Of a stretch of 64,000 nucleotides of DNA, positions 16,462 through 25,201 are shown in pieces; positions within the stretch are counted from its first letter, which is position 1; each line of letters starts with the position of its first letter. Under the pieces are notes generated by a model. That model ran no database searches and was not told the origin of the DNA. It was given only the letters and a program-made list of their open reading frames with translations. Where the stretch lies: contig CAWCEV010000003.1 of the NCBI GenBank assembly GCA_963794655.1, positions 248,001 to 312,000 on the forward strand, written 5' to 3'. A program made the translations under genes and the position numbers. This stretch comes from Roseiarcus sp963794655 (GTDB lineage Bacteria; Pseudomonadota; Alphaproteobacteria; Rhizobiales; Beijerinckiaceae).

Positions 16462-17535
16462 ATGGGGGAGGACCGGCGTCCGCAATCGGCGGAAGAGGTC
16501 CCCGACGAGGACCGGGGCGATCCTCTTCGGCAGGTTTCGACGTGGTCTCTCGCGATCCTTGCCGCCGTCGCGGTCGGCTTCGTCCTCTATGTCGCGCGCG
16601 AAATCATGCTGCCGGTCGTTGCGGCGTTCGTCGTCGGAATCATGTTGGGGCCTGCGACCCGGCGACTCGAAGCGCTGCGCGTTCCCCGGCCGCTCGCTGC
16701 GGTGCTGCAGGTCACCGCCGTGACCCTGATCATCGCTTTCGTGATTCTCCTGATCGTCCCGCGGGTGTCCGAGCTGACGAGCGGGCTACCGGACGTCGTT
16801 TCGTCACTGAAAGAAAAGCTGCATGTGTTCGACGGCGTCCTTCAGACGTGGCGGCGCGTGACCGCGACGGTGACCGAGGCTCCAAAGGGCGACGCCGTTG
16901 CGCTTCCTTCGCCCGGGATCTCGTGGGCGCCGTGGACCATTTCCATCCTGTTGCCGCCGATCACCGGATTTTTGTTCTTTCTCGTGGTGCTTCTTCTCTT
17001 CATCGGCGCATGGCCGGACCTGCGCCGCGCCCTGGTTATGACCTTTGCGAGCCGCGACTCGCGGCTGACGGTGCTCAAGATCCTCAACGAGATCGAGGCT
17101 GGATTGGCCAATTATCTCCTGATCGTGACGCTGATCAACATCTGTGTCGGCTTACTGACCGGCCTCATCTGCGCCTTGACGGGCGTGCCGAATGCGATCG
17201 GATTTGGCGCCCTGGCCGCCGCCCTGAATTTCATCCCGATCATCGGACCGATCACCACTTTCCTGATCCTCCTCCTGGTCGGAATCGTCACAGCGCCGAG
17301 TCTCGCTCCCGGCCTTCTTCCGGCAGCCGGGTTCGGCATTTTGATCGTCATCGAGGGGCAGTTCGTGACCCCGGCCATCATCGGGCGTCATCTCGAGTTG
17401 AACGCCCTCGCGGTCCTGCTGTCGCTCGCTTTCTGGACCTGGCTCTGGGGACCGATGGGAGCATTCCTTTCGTCGCCGATCCTTATGGTGGCCCTGATCC
17501 TCAAACAGCGACTCTACACTGACGAGGAGCGCTGA
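16462..17535 (+). CDS. AI-2E family transporter, second copy
   Basis: Membrane permease of the AI-2E/PerM family, 357 residues with about eight membrane segments. Landmarks are VAREIMLPVVAAFVVGIML at the N-terminus, NFIPIIGPITTFLI, VIEGQFVTPAIIGRHLELN and FWTWLWGPMGAFLSSPI at the C-terminus. It resembles the protein at 5974-7017 in fold and motifs but is clearly diverged from it. It lies divergent from ku/ligD and 6 bp before a yjbQ-type gene, so the two are likely cotranscribed. The substrate is unknown. Confidence 0.88.
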   Translation: MGEDRRPQSAEEVPDEDRGDPLRQVSTWSLAILAAVAVGFVLYVAREIMLPVVAAFVVGIMLGPATRRLEALRVPRPLAAVLQVTAVTLIIAFVILLIVPRVSELTSGLPDVVSSLKEKLHVFDGVLQTWRRVTATVTEAPKGDAVALPSPGISWAPWTISILLPPITGFLFFLVVLLLFIGAWPDLRRALVMTFASRDSRLTVLKILNEIEAGLANYLLIVTLINICVGLLTGLICALTGVPNAIGFGALAAALNFIPIIGPITTFLILLLVGIVTAPSLAPGLLPAAGFGILIVIEGQFVTPAIIGRHLELNALAVLLSLAFWTWLWGPMGAFLSSPILMVALILKQRLYTDEER

Positions 17536-17541
17536 ATCGGC

Positions 17542-17961
17542 GTGCGGCAATTTGTCGATATCCTCCGGGTTCAGACCTCCGGCCAAGGCCTGGTCGAGAT
17601 TACGCGCGAAGTCGCCGATTGGCTGAGGCCCCGTGAGCTACGGACCGGGCTTATGACCCTGTTCTGCCGGCACACCTCGGCCGGACTGCTCATCCAGGAG
17701 AACGCGGCCCGTAGCGTTCGCGCCGATCTCGAGGCTTTCTTCGACCGCCTGGCGCCTGAGGAGGCGGGGCGTTACCGCCACAGGGACGAAGGCTCGGACG
17801 ACATGCCCGCCCACATCCGGACCGCGCTCAGCGGCGTGCAGCTCGCCATTCCGATTCTCGACGGCGGACTGGCGCTGGGAACGTGGCAGGGCATTTATCT
17901 TTTCGAGCATCGGCGCGCGCCCCATGTCCGGGAAATCGCCATCCACCTGATCGGAGAATGA
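17542..17961 (+). CDS. YjbQ family protein (UPF0047)
   Basis: Small cytosolic beta-fold protein, 139 residues. Family signatures are FCRHTSAGLLIQEN, HRDEGSDDMPAHIR with its probable metal-binding histidines, and GTWQGIYLFEHR. Family members show weak thiamine-phosphate synthase activity when overproduced, but the physiological role is not settled. The start is GTG at 17542, 6 bp after the AI-2E gene. Confidence 0.88.
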   Translation: MRQFVDILRVQTSGQGLVEITREVADWLRPRELRTGLMTLFCRHTSAGLLIQENAARSVRADLEAFFDRLAPEEAGRYRHRDEGSDDMPAHIRTALSGVQLAIPILDGGLALGTWQGIYLFEHRRAPHVREIAIHLIGE

Positions 17962-18772
17962 CAGCGCCGGACGACGTACCGCATTGCCGAAACCGCGCGA
18001 ACAGTCAGTGTTTTGATGGGCTTAAGCGAACAGCGTAAACAATTTAGATCAAATGCTTCGCGGCGCACAATTCAACAAGTCCCTAGCGGCCGAAACGTTT
18101 CCTGTGGATGAACTTTCGGTGACATCAGGAACGCTATATTTTTCTTGATGTTCTCTGCGGATTATGATTAATGCGTGACGCCGCGACGGGCGTGAACCTG
18201 GGCCTTCGAGTCGAGAACCCCCTTCGATTCGTTGAGTGACGCGGCGCTATGGAGGCGACGCGATTAGCACCGGCCGGGAGGGCTTGCAGCAAGTTCATCT
18301 GGCAAAAGTCGCTTCCAAAATACTGGGCGGTCCGGTCGCTGCCGCGTTCGGGCCGCCCACGTTTTTCTGTCGTTCAGAACTTAACCCTGGGACGCGAATC
18401 CAGCCGAAATTTGGCCGATTCCTGACACATTCGGCCGATCTCCTGCGCCGGGACCTCGGACGCGCCGCTCGCGTCACGCACTTGCGACTGGCTCGACTGA
18501 CGCTGGTTTGCGTGTCGCGCGCCGGCCACGTTCTCGCCGCGATTAAGCGTCACTCCTCGGGTGCGAATGTGGCGGGACGGCGGAGTCTGGCGGCGGCTCT
18601 TCTTTGCGGCGGCTAGCGGCCGCGCCCGGCCAGGGACAGTTTTAGCGAATTCGAAACCAGGCAGGGTCAATAGTGCGCAGCAGGCTTGATGGTTGGGAAA
18701 GATCTTGCCGCCGCGGTGGGCAACGGCGTTCAGAACTCGAAACTCGTTCCTGCGCGCAACCGAGTAAGCGTG
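17962..18772. other. Long intergenic region before rlpA
   Basis: About 810 bp without a recognisable gene. Bases 18035-18175 are clearly AT-richer than the surroundings (atatttttcttgatg, ttatgattaatg) and may hold promoters. An open frame from a GTG at 18236 to 18616 has no known family and a composition typical of non-coding frames here, so I do not call it. No RNA structure was recognised. Confidence 0.5.
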
Positions 18773-19921
18773 ATGAGCGTTCCGGGGGTTGAACCGCGCT
18801 TGCGTGCGGGCAAGCGAAGATGGCGAGGCGCGGCCGGCCTCGCGGTGACCGCGCTGGCGCTCGCCGGTTGCGCTCCAGAAAGCCCTCAGGTGTCGTATTC
18901 CCACGGGCATGAGCATTTTGCTCAATCCAAATACGGCCGCGCGAGCCGGAAGGTCGTGGCTGACGGGCAGCCCGTGCCGCGCGGCGGCGGGCAATATCTG
19001 GTCGGCCATCCCTACACCGTCGCCGGCCATCGCTATTACCCTGCCGAAAACCCGTCGTATTCGGCGGTCGGCATGGCCTCCTGGTACGGCGCGGCGTTCC
19101 ACGGGCGTCGCACCGCGAACGGCGAGGTCTACGACATGGCCTCGCTCTCCGCCGCCCATCCGACGATGCCCCTGCCGAGCTACGCGCGGGTGACGAATCT
19201 CGGTAATGGCTATTCGGTCATCGTGCGGGTCAACGATCGCGGTCCCTATCACGGCGGGCGGGTGATGGACGTGTCCTCGCGCGTGGCCGACGTGCTCGAC
19301 ATGAAGGCCATGGGCACGGCGCGGGTGAAGGTCGAATATGTCGGACCGGCGCCGATGGAGGGGTCGGACGATTCGCAATTGCTGGCGAGCCTGCGCACCG
19401 ACGGATCGCCCGCCAACATGATCGGCTATCCCAACGCCGCCCCGGTAATGGTGGCGGCCGCGGAAGAGACGCAAACGATCTTCTCGTTCTTTTCGGGCGG
19501 CCGCGGAGCGCAGCAGGCGGCCCCGCCGCCACCGCCCGAGCCGGTCCAGGTTGCTGCCCCTGCAGCGCCGCCGCCCGAACCCGAACCCGAGCCAGTGCAG
19601 GTGGCGGCCGTCGCCCCAGCGCCAGCGGCGGAAGCCCCGGAGCCGCCGGAGCGCGCGCCCGTTGCGGTCCGGCAGCCGGAGGGCGCCGTTCCCCTGCCGC
19701 CGCCGCGTCCGTTCGACCTCGGCTCCAATCGCAGCAATCTTGTCGTCGCGGCGGTCGCCGCTTCGCCGCGCGTGGGGGCGGTCATGCCGCCGCGCCGATC
19801 CGAGCTCCAGGCCGGCGGAGAGAGGGCGATCTATTTCTCAGCGCAAGTTCCGCCCAAGAGGCCGCCGGCCGGCGCGTTCGACCGGGTCAAGCCCGCAAAA
19901 TCCAGGCTGACCGACGATTGA
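18773..19921 (+). CDS. rlpA: RlpA family septal ring lytic transglycosylase
   Basis: Outer-membrane lipoprotein of 382 residues. A signal peptide ends in a lipobox (LALAGC, Cys about residue 33). A double-psi beta-barrel domain follows (about residues 110-195) with GMASWYGAAFHGRRTANGE and the catalytic-type VRVNDRGPY. RlpA proteins cleave glycan strands lacking stem peptides and act at the septum. The rest is a long Pro/Ala-rich linker with repeated PEPVQVAA units. No C-terminal SPOR domain is visible, so septal targeting by denuded glycan would need another route. The ATG at 18773 is used because it gives a normal signal peptide. Confidence 0.88.
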   Translation: MSVPGVEPRLRAGKRRWRGAAGLAVTALALAGCAPESPQVSYSHGHEHFAQSKYGRASRKVVADGQPVPRGGGQYLVGHPYTVAGHRYYPAENPSYSAVGMASWYGAAFHGRRTANGEVYDMASLSAAHPTMPLPSYARVTNLGNGYSVIVRVNDRGPYHGGRVMDVSSRVADVLDMKAMGTARVKVEYVGPAPMEGSDDSQLLASLRTDGSPANMIGYPNAAPVMVAAAEETQTIFSFFSGGRGAQQAAPPPPPEPVQVAAPAAPPPEPEPEPVQVAAVAPAPAAEAPEPPERAPVAVRQPEGAVPLPPPRPFDLGSNRSNLVVAAVAASPRVGAVMPPRRSELQAGGERAIYFSAQVPPKRPPAGAFDRVKPAKSRLTDD

Positions 19922-19946
19922 GCGGGACGCGGAGTCGCGCGTGAGC

Positions 19947-19965
19947 CGCCGATTGCCAATCGGCG
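19947..19965. terminator. Hairpin after rlpA
   Basis: Perfect 8-bp stem CGCCGATT/AATCGGCG with a GCC loop, 26 bp after the rlpA stop. No U-tract follows, so it may be a weak or factor-assisted terminator. Confidence 0.4.
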
Positions 19966-20047
19966 CTGAACGATGCACTGAAAGCCTGAGACGCGGCTAG
20001 GCTTGCGGCGGTAGCCGCGCGGGACGTGCGGTGAGCTTCCTTTGAGC

Positions 20048-20755
20048 ATGGAAAATGCCCCTGCGGCAGAAGGCGCGTCAGTGACGGGGCGGGCAAGGGG
20101 CCGGTTCATCACCCTCGAAGGCGGCGAAGGCGCCGGGAAGTCGGTCCAGGCGAAGCGGCTTCAGGAGAACCTGACGACGCTCGGCCTCGATGTGATCCGC
20201 ACCCGCGAGCCCGGCGGCTCGCCCGGCGCGGAGGCGCTGCGCGAAGCGATCCTCTCGGGGTTTGGGGCGGACTTTGGTCCCGCGGGGCAGGCGCTCCTGT
20301 TCGCCGCCGCCCGCTTCGACCACCTGGAAAAGACGATCCTCCCCGCGCTCACGAGCGGCGCCTGGGTCGTTTCCGACCGGTTCGCGGATTCGACCCGGGC
20401 CTATCAGGGCGCGGCGGGGAACCTGCCGTCCGAATTCATCGTCGCCCTCGAGCGACTAACCATCGGGGCGACCCGGCCGGACCTGACGCTGATCCTCGAT
20501 CTCGCGCCCGAAGTCGGCCTCGAACGGGCGTCGAAGCGAAGAGGCGGCAAGGAGGGCGCGGACCGGTTCGAGTCGGAAGGCCTCGCCTTTCATCAAACCC
20601 TTCGACGAGCCTTTCTCGATATCGCCGCCGCCGAGCCTCGGCGCTGCGCCGTCATCGACGCCGGCAAAAGTGAAAGCGAGGTCGCCGCCGCGATCTGGTC
20701 GGCGGTCGAAGCGCGTCTCGATCCGGCGGGCGCGCTCGAGGTCCGGCGCAGATGA
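20048..20755 (+). CDS. tmk: Thymidylate kinase
   Basis: Phosphorylates dTMP to dTDP with ATP, an essential cytosolic step of dTTP synthesis. The protein has 235 residues with the P-loop EGGEGAGKSVQAKRL, the DR motif SDRFADSTRAYQG, and a lid region containing KRRGGKEGADRFE. A TTG at 20042 lies two codons upstream of the chosen ATG. It is first in the housekeeping run tmk-holB-metG-tatD-MBL common in alphaproteobacteria. The holB start overlaps its last codons (ATGA). Confidence 0.95.
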   Translation: MENAPAAEGASVTGRARGRFITLEGGEGAGKSVQAKRLQENLTTLGLDVIRTREPGGSPGAEALREAILSGFGADFGPAGQALLFAAARFDHLEKTILPALTSGAWVVSDRFADSTRAYQGAAGNLPSEFIVALERLTIGATRPDLTLILDLAPEVGLERASKRRGGKEGADRFESEGLAFHQTLRRAFLDIAAAEPRRCAVIDAGKSESEVAAAIWSAVEARLDPAGALEVRRR

Positions 20756-21585
20756 AGAAGGCCGAGAGCGACGATCTTCCCGAGGCCGACGCGCGGCATG
20801 GCGCGCCGCACCCGCGCCATGCGACCGCGCTCATCGGCCACAAAGCCGCCGAGCAGGAGCTGCTGTCCGCCTATCGCGAGGGCCGCCTCGCCCATGCCTG
20901 GCTGATCGGCGGGCGGGAGGGGATCGGCAAGGCGACGCTCGCCTGGCGGTTCGCACGCTTCGTGCTCGCCAACCCGGACCCGGCCGCTGAAGCCGTACGC
21001 AGGGCGCAGGAGCTCAGCGTCGAGCCCGGCCATTCGGCGGCGCGACTCCTTGGCCAGCTCGCCCATCCGGATTTCGCGCTCATCCGCCGCGAGTGGCAGC
21101 CGAAGGAGAAAAAGCTCGCAAGCGAGATTTCGATCGATGCGGTGCGGCTCGGGCTGCAGGTCTTTCAGCTCTCCGCCGCATTCGGCGGCTGGCGGATCGC
21201 GATCGTCGATTGCGCCGAGGATCTGAATCGCAATAGTGCCAATGCGTTACTGAAAATGGTTGAGGAGCCGCCGCAACGGTCGCTCATCCTCATCGTCTCG
21301 CATCGGCCGGGTCAGGTTATGGCCACGATCCGCTCGCGCTGCCGCCGCGTGCGGCTTGAACCCCTTACGGCCGATGAAATCGTCGAAGCGGTAGCGACCC
21401 TCGGACCGCCTTGGAGCGAGGCGGCCCCGGACAAGATCGCCGCCGCCGCGAAGCGCGCGGACGGATCGGTCCGCGAGGCGCTCGCGCGGCTCGCGCCGGA
21501 ATCGGAAGGCGCGGGCGTCCTGATCGATTCGATCGTCGCCGAATTGCCGCATCCCGATCCCCGCGCGGTCGCAAGAACTCGCTGA
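20752..21585 (+). CDS. holB: DNA polymerase III delta' subunit, reading frame ending early
   Basis: Clamp-loader subunit of the replicase. The visible frame gives 277 residues: an AAA+ core with LIGHKAAEQELLSAYREGRL, the degenerate P-loop GGREGIGKATLAW, the sensor-type LNRNSANALLKMVEEPP, and IRSRCRRVRLEPL. Relatives run to about 340-370 residues. The missing C-terminal collar domain is encoded directly downstream in another frame (21557-21823). One extra base near 21557-21575, for example in the CCCC at 21560-21563, explains the break. holB is expected to be essential. A sequencing error, a recoding event or a shortened functional protein are all possible. Confidence 0.85.
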   Translation: MKKAESDDLPEADARHGAPHPRHATALIGHKAAEQELLSAYREGRLAHAWLIGGREGIGKATLAWRFARFVLANPDPAAEAVRRAQELSVEPGHSAARLLGQLAHPDFALIRREWQPKEKKLASEISIDAVRLGLQVFQLSAAFGGWRIAIVDCAEDLNRNSANALLKMVEEPPQRSLILIVSHRPGQVMATIRSRCRRVRLEPLTADEIVEAVATLGPPWSEAAPDKIAAAAKRADGSVREALARLAPESEGAGVLIDSIVAELPHPDPRAVARTR

Positions 21586-21823
21586 TGCGGTTGGGGGAAG
21601 GGCGGGCGACGAGCCGTATCGGGCGTTCCATCGCGAGCTCTACGATTGGCTCGCGTCTTACGCCCGCGACTTCGCGCCGCCGTCCGGCGACATCGAGGAC
21701 GTCGCAGGGCTGTGGGACCGCATCCGCGCCGCCGAGCGCGAGACGGAAGCGCTCAATCTCGACCGCAAACTGCACATTCAGGCGCTCATCGCAGAGATCG
21801 CCGCGACCGCGCCGCGGCGCTAG
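21557..21823 (+). pseudogene. holB: Out-of-frame C-terminal part of holB
   Basis: Read in the shifted frame, this segment encodes SQELADAVGGRAGDEPYRAF, then HRELYDWLASYARDFAPP and WDRIRAAERETEALNLDR before a TAG at 21821-21823. This matches the typical helical C-terminal end of alphaproteobacterial delta' (ALNLDRK motif). Joining it to the upstream frame by omitting one base gives a 356-residue protein, the normal length. Confidence 0.8.
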
Positions 21824-21893
21824 AGCCAAGCTGTCGAGCGATCGGGCGCATGCCGATTCCACATCGCTGGCGAAATGCTCTAGGACGGCGCGC

Positions 21894-23468
21894 ATGAGCC
21901 GCTTCTACATCACCACGGCGATCCCCTACGCCAATGGCGCGCCGCATATCGGCCACGCCTACGAACGCATCGCGACTGACGCGATCCAGCAATTCATGCG
22001 CCTCGACGGGTGCGAGACGCTGTTCGTCACCGGCATGGATGAGCACGGCCTCAAGGTTCAGCAGGCTGCGGCGCGCGAGGGCGTGACGCCGCAGCAATTC
22101 GTCGATGGGGTTGCCAAGCTGTTTGCGGAAATGGGCGAGCTTCTCAACGCCCGCGCCGACGATATCGTGCGGACGACGCAGCCCCGCAACGACCGCGCTT
22201 CTCAGGCGATCTGGGAGCGCATGGCGGCGAACGGCGACATCTACCTGTCTAAATATTCCGGCTGGTATTCGGTGCGCGACGAGGCCTATTTCGACGAGGG
22301 CGAACTGACCGACGGCGCGGACGGCAAGAAGCTCGCGCCGAGCGGCGCGCCGGTCGAATGGGTCGAGGAGGAAAGCTATTTCTTCCGGCTCTCCAAATAC
22401 GCGGACAAGCTGCTCGCGCATTATGCGGCGCATCCCGACTTCGTAACGCCGGAAAAATATCTGAACGAGATCGTCGCCTTCGTGAAGCGAGGTTTGTCCG
22501 ATCTCTCGATCAGCCGCGCCACTTTCGACTGGGGCACTCCCGTACCCGGCGATCCGAAGCACGTCATGTATGTCTGGGTCGACGCGCTCACCAACTACAT
22601 TACCGCGACCGGTTTTCCCGATGACGGACCGCGCGCGAAATTCTGGCCGGCGGACGCGCATGTGATCGGCAAGGATATCACCCGCTTTCACGCCATCTAC
22701 TGGCCGGCTTTCCTCATGTCCGCTGGCCTGCCCGTGCCGCGTCAGATCGTCGTCCACGGATTCCTGTTCAACCGCGGCGAGAAGATGTCGAAGTCGGTCG
22801 GCAACGTCGTCGACCCGAAGGCGATGGTCGCCGCTTACGGCCTCGACCCGGTGCGCTATTTCTTCCTGCGCGAGGTCCCGTTTGGCCAGGACGGCAGCTA
22901 TTCGCACGAGGCGATCGTCGCCCGCATGAACGCCGATCTCGCCAACGACTTCGGCAATCTCGCCCAGCGCTCGCTGACGATGATCGCCAAGAACTGCGCT
23001 GGCCGCGTCCCCGACTGGCGCGGCGCAGCGCCGGCGGCTGAGGATCTCGCGATGCTGGCGCGCGGGGATGCGCTCGTCGGCGAAGCGCGGCGCCACATGC
23101 AGAGCTTCGCGCTTCATCTCTATATCGGCGCGGTCTTCGAGGCCGTGTCGGAGGCCAATCGCTACTTCGCCAACGCGGAGCCCTGGAGGCTTGCCAAAAG
23201 CGATCCTGCGCGCATGGGGCTCGTGCTCTATGTGACGATCGAGACGCTGCGGATCGCCGCGATCCTGCTGCAGCCGGTCATGCCGGGGAGCATGAGCGCG
23301 CTCCTCGACCTTCTTGCCGTCGCGCCCGAGGCGCGCGCCTTCGCCGCGGTCGACGCGGGCGAGAGGGTTGGGCGTCTCGACGCCACGCATCGGCTCGAGC
23401 CGGGCAGGGCGCTGCCCGCGCCCGCGCCGGTCTTCCCGCGCTATGTCGAGCCGGAGGCGGCAAAGTGA
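21894..23468 (+). CDS. metG: Methionyl-tRNA synthetase
   Basis: Class I aminoacyl-tRNA synthetase charging initiator and elongator tRNA-Met, 524 residues. The signatures are PYANGAPHIGHAYE (HIGH) and GEKMSKSVGN (KMSKS). The connective peptide lacks the zinc-binding Cys4 knuckle seen in the long form, placing it in the zinc-free subgroup common in alphaproteobacteria. No C-terminal tRNA-binding EMAP domain is present. The ATG at 21894 is used. It follows the displaced holB tail by 70 bp. Confidence 0.96.
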   Translation: MSRFYITTAIPYANGAPHIGHAYERIATDAIQQFMRLDGCETLFVTGMDEHGLKVQQAAAREGVTPQQFVDGVAKLFAEMGELLNARADDIVRTTQPRNDRASQAIWERMAANGDIYLSKYSGWYSVRDEAYFDEGELTDGADGKKLAPSGAPVEWVEEESYFFRLSKYADKLLAHYAAHPDFVTPEKYLNEIVAFVKRGLSDLSISRATFDWGTPVPGDPKHVMYVWVDALTNYITATGFPDDGPRAKFWPADAHVIGKDITRFHAIYWPAFLMSAGLPVPRQIVVHGFLFNRGEKMSKSVGNVVDPKAMVAAYGLDPVRYFFLREVPFGQDGSYSHEAIVARMNADLANDFGNLAQRSLTMIAKNCAGRVPDWRGAAPAAEDLAMLARGDALVGEARRHMQSFALHLYIGAVFEAVSEANRYFANAEPWRLAKSDPARMGLVLYVTIETLRIAAILLQPVMPGSMSALLDLLAVAPEARAFAAVDAGERVGRLDATHRLEPGRALPAPAPVFPRYVEPEAAK

Positions 23469-23471
23469 ACC

Positions 23472-23568
23472 AGCCCTCACCCCAACCTTCTCCGGTAAAC
23501 GGGAGAGGGGGCGTATCCCTTCTCCCGCACGCGGGAGAAGGTGGCCGCGAAGCGGCCGGATGAGGGCT
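23472..23568. repeat. Compound palindromic intergenic repeat (BIME-like)
   Basis: The whole metG-tatD gap is one nested palindrome. The outer arms are AGCCCTCA/TGAGGGCT. Inside are a perfect 11-bp stem (CCTTCTCCCGC/GCGGGAGAAGG, 23518-23541, two-base loop), a GGCCGC/GCGGCC stem with a GAA loop, and ccttctcc…gggagagggg. This resembles the dispersed 'ccctcaccc…gggagaggg' repeats of many proteobacteria. Confidence 0.7.
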
Positions 23569-23577
23569 CGCGGCCGC

Positions 23578-24378
23578 ATGACCCTTATCGACAGCCACTG
23601 CCACCTCGATTTCCCCGATTTCGCCGACGACCTCAACTCGGTCGTCGAGCGCGCGCGCTCCGCCGGGATCGAGCGCATGATCACCATCGGCACCAAGGTC
23701 ACGAAGGCGCCGCGCGTGGTTGAGATCGCAGAGCGCTACGAGGACGTCTTCTTCACCGTCGGCACGCATCCGCACGAGGCGGCGAGCGAGGGGGCGGATG
23801 ACTTCGCCGCCATGCGCAAAATCGCCGGCCATCCCAAATGCGTCGGCATTGGCGAGGCCGGCCTCGACTATTACTACAACTATGCACCCAGCGATGTCGC
23901 CAAACGGGTCTTTCGCGGCCAGATCGCGCTCGCCCGCGAGCTTGGCCTGCCGCTCGTCATCCACGCCCGCGATGCCGATGACGACATTGCCGACATTTTG
24001 ACCGACGAAATGGGGCAGGGGAGGTTCGTCGCCCTCCTCCATTGCTTCACCGCTTCGCGAAAGCTCGCCGAGACCGCGATCGGCCTCGGGCTCTCGATTT
24101 CGTTTTCCGGCGTCGTGACGTTCAAGAAATCCGACGACCTGCGCGCCATCGCCCGCGATGTCCCGCTCGATCGCATTCTCGTCGAGACCGACGCGCCCTA
24201 TCTCGCGCCAATTCCTCATCGCGGACGCCGCAACGAGCCGGCCTTCGTCGTCGCCACGGCAGGCGTTGTCGCCGAGGCGCGTGGGCTCGAACCTGAGGCG
24301 CTTGCGGCGGCGACGCGCGCCAATACGCTCAACGTCTTCACGAAGCTGCGATCGGCTGGCGGCGGACGGTTGCAGTGA
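23578..24378 (+). CDS. tatD: TatD family metal-dependent hydrolase
   Basis: TIM-barrel metallohydrolase, 266 residues; characterised members are 3'-5' DNases or D-aminoacyl-tRNA deacylase relatives. The metal site is complete: DSHCHLD (HxH), GIGEAGLDYYY (Glu), VIHARDAD (His), LHCFTAS (His) and VETDAPYLAP (Asp). The ATG at 23578 directly precedes the HxH strand as in relatives. Its stop overlaps the GTG of the MBL-fold gene. Confidence 0.93.
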   Translation: MTLIDSHCHLDFPDFADDLNSVVERARSAGIERMITIGTKVTKAPRVVEIAERYEDVFFTVGTHPHEAASEGADDFAAMRKIAGHPKCVGIGEAGLDYYYNYAPSDVAKRVFRGQIALARELGLPLVIHARDADDDIADILTDEMGQGRFVALLHCFTASRKLAETAIGLGLSISFSGVVTFKKSDDLRAIARDVPLDRILVETDAPYLAPIPHRGRRNEPAFVVATAGVVAEARGLEPEALAAATRANTLNVFTKLRSAGGGRLQ

Positions 24379-25178
24379 CCCTTCGCCTGACCATCCTCGG
24401 ATGCGGCTCGTCCGCCGGCGTGCCGCGGGTCGGACAAGGGTGGGGCGAGTGCGATCCATCCAACCCGAAGAACCGCCGCCGGCGCTGCTCGGCGCTGGTC
24501 GAGCGCCGCGGCCCGAACGGCGCGACCACGGTGCTGATCGACACTTCCCCCGATCTGCGCGAGCAAATGATCGGGGCCGGGGTCACGCGGGTCGATGGCA
24601 TCCTGATGACCCATCCCCATGCCGACCACACCCATGGCATCGACGATTTGAGACCCCTCTACCAGGAAATGGGGCGGCGCATCGACGTGCACATGGACGA
24701 GCCGACCGCGCTGATCGTTCGTCGCGCCTTTTCCTATGTGTTTCAAACCCCTGAGGGGAGCTCTTATCCCGCCATTGCAACCGAGTTGCGACTGACGGCG
24801 GGGAGAATGTGCCGGATCGAAGGCCCCGGCGGGGCGATCGAAGCCATGCCGTTCGACCTCGACCATGGCGACATCGGCGCGCTCGGCTTTCGCTTCGGGT
24901 CGCTCGCCTACACTCCAGATGTAAAAAGGATACCGGCGGCAAGCCGGCCTTTCCTCGAAGGCCTCGACCTATGGATCGTCGACGCGCTGCGATATCGGCC
25001 GCACCCGTCGCATTTCAGCCTCGACGACGCGCTGGCGCAGATCGAAGCGCTGCGGCCGCGCCGCGCGATCCTGACCAACTTGCACACCGACCTCGATTAC
25101 GAGACCTTGCGCTCGCGCCTGCCCGCGCATGTGACGCCAGCCTTTGACGGGCTCTGCGTCGAGGGGTTCGACGCCTGA
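24375..25178 (+). CDS. MBL-fold metallohydrolase (PhnP-like)
   Basis: Metallo-beta-lactamase-fold phosphodiesterase of the PhnP/Lipoate-associated group, 267 residues. It begins with the family strand LRLTILGCGSSAGVPR and has the metal motif THPHADHTHGIDDL, a FDLDHGD loop and the late TNLHTDLDY histidine. Relatives hydrolyse cyclic phosphodiesters. It is found beside tatD in many alphaproteobacteria, where the exact substrate is unproven. GTG start with a 4-nt overlap to tatD. Confidence 0.9.
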   Translation: MTLRLTILGCGSSAGVPRVGQGWGECDPSNPKNRRRRCSALVERRGPNGATTVLIDTSPDLREQMIGAGVTRVDGILMTHPHADHTHGIDDLRPLYQEMGRRIDVHMDEPTALIVRRAFSYVFQTPEGSSYPAIATELRLTAGRMCRIEGPGGAIEAMPFDLDHGDIGALGFRFGSLAYTPDVKRIPAASRPFLEGLDLWIVDALRYRPHPSHFSLDDALAQIEALRPRRAILTNLHTDLDYETLRSRLPAHVTPAFDGLCVEGFDA

Positions 25179-25201
25179 CGCGTCGATTTGGGGGGAATGA
25201 C

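Noticed and set aside
18236..18616. Open frame of 126 codons from a GTG upstream of rlpA
   Set aside because: No recognisable family, poor start context and composition like other non-coding frames in this GC-rich DNA.
18374..19474. Long minus-strand open frame opposite rlpA
   Set aside because: Arg/His-rich shadow of the rlpA frame; the plus strand has signal peptide and DPBB motifs.
21786..23702. 638-codon minus-strand frame opposite metG
   Set aside because: Antisense shadow of metG, which carries HIGH and KMSKS motifs.
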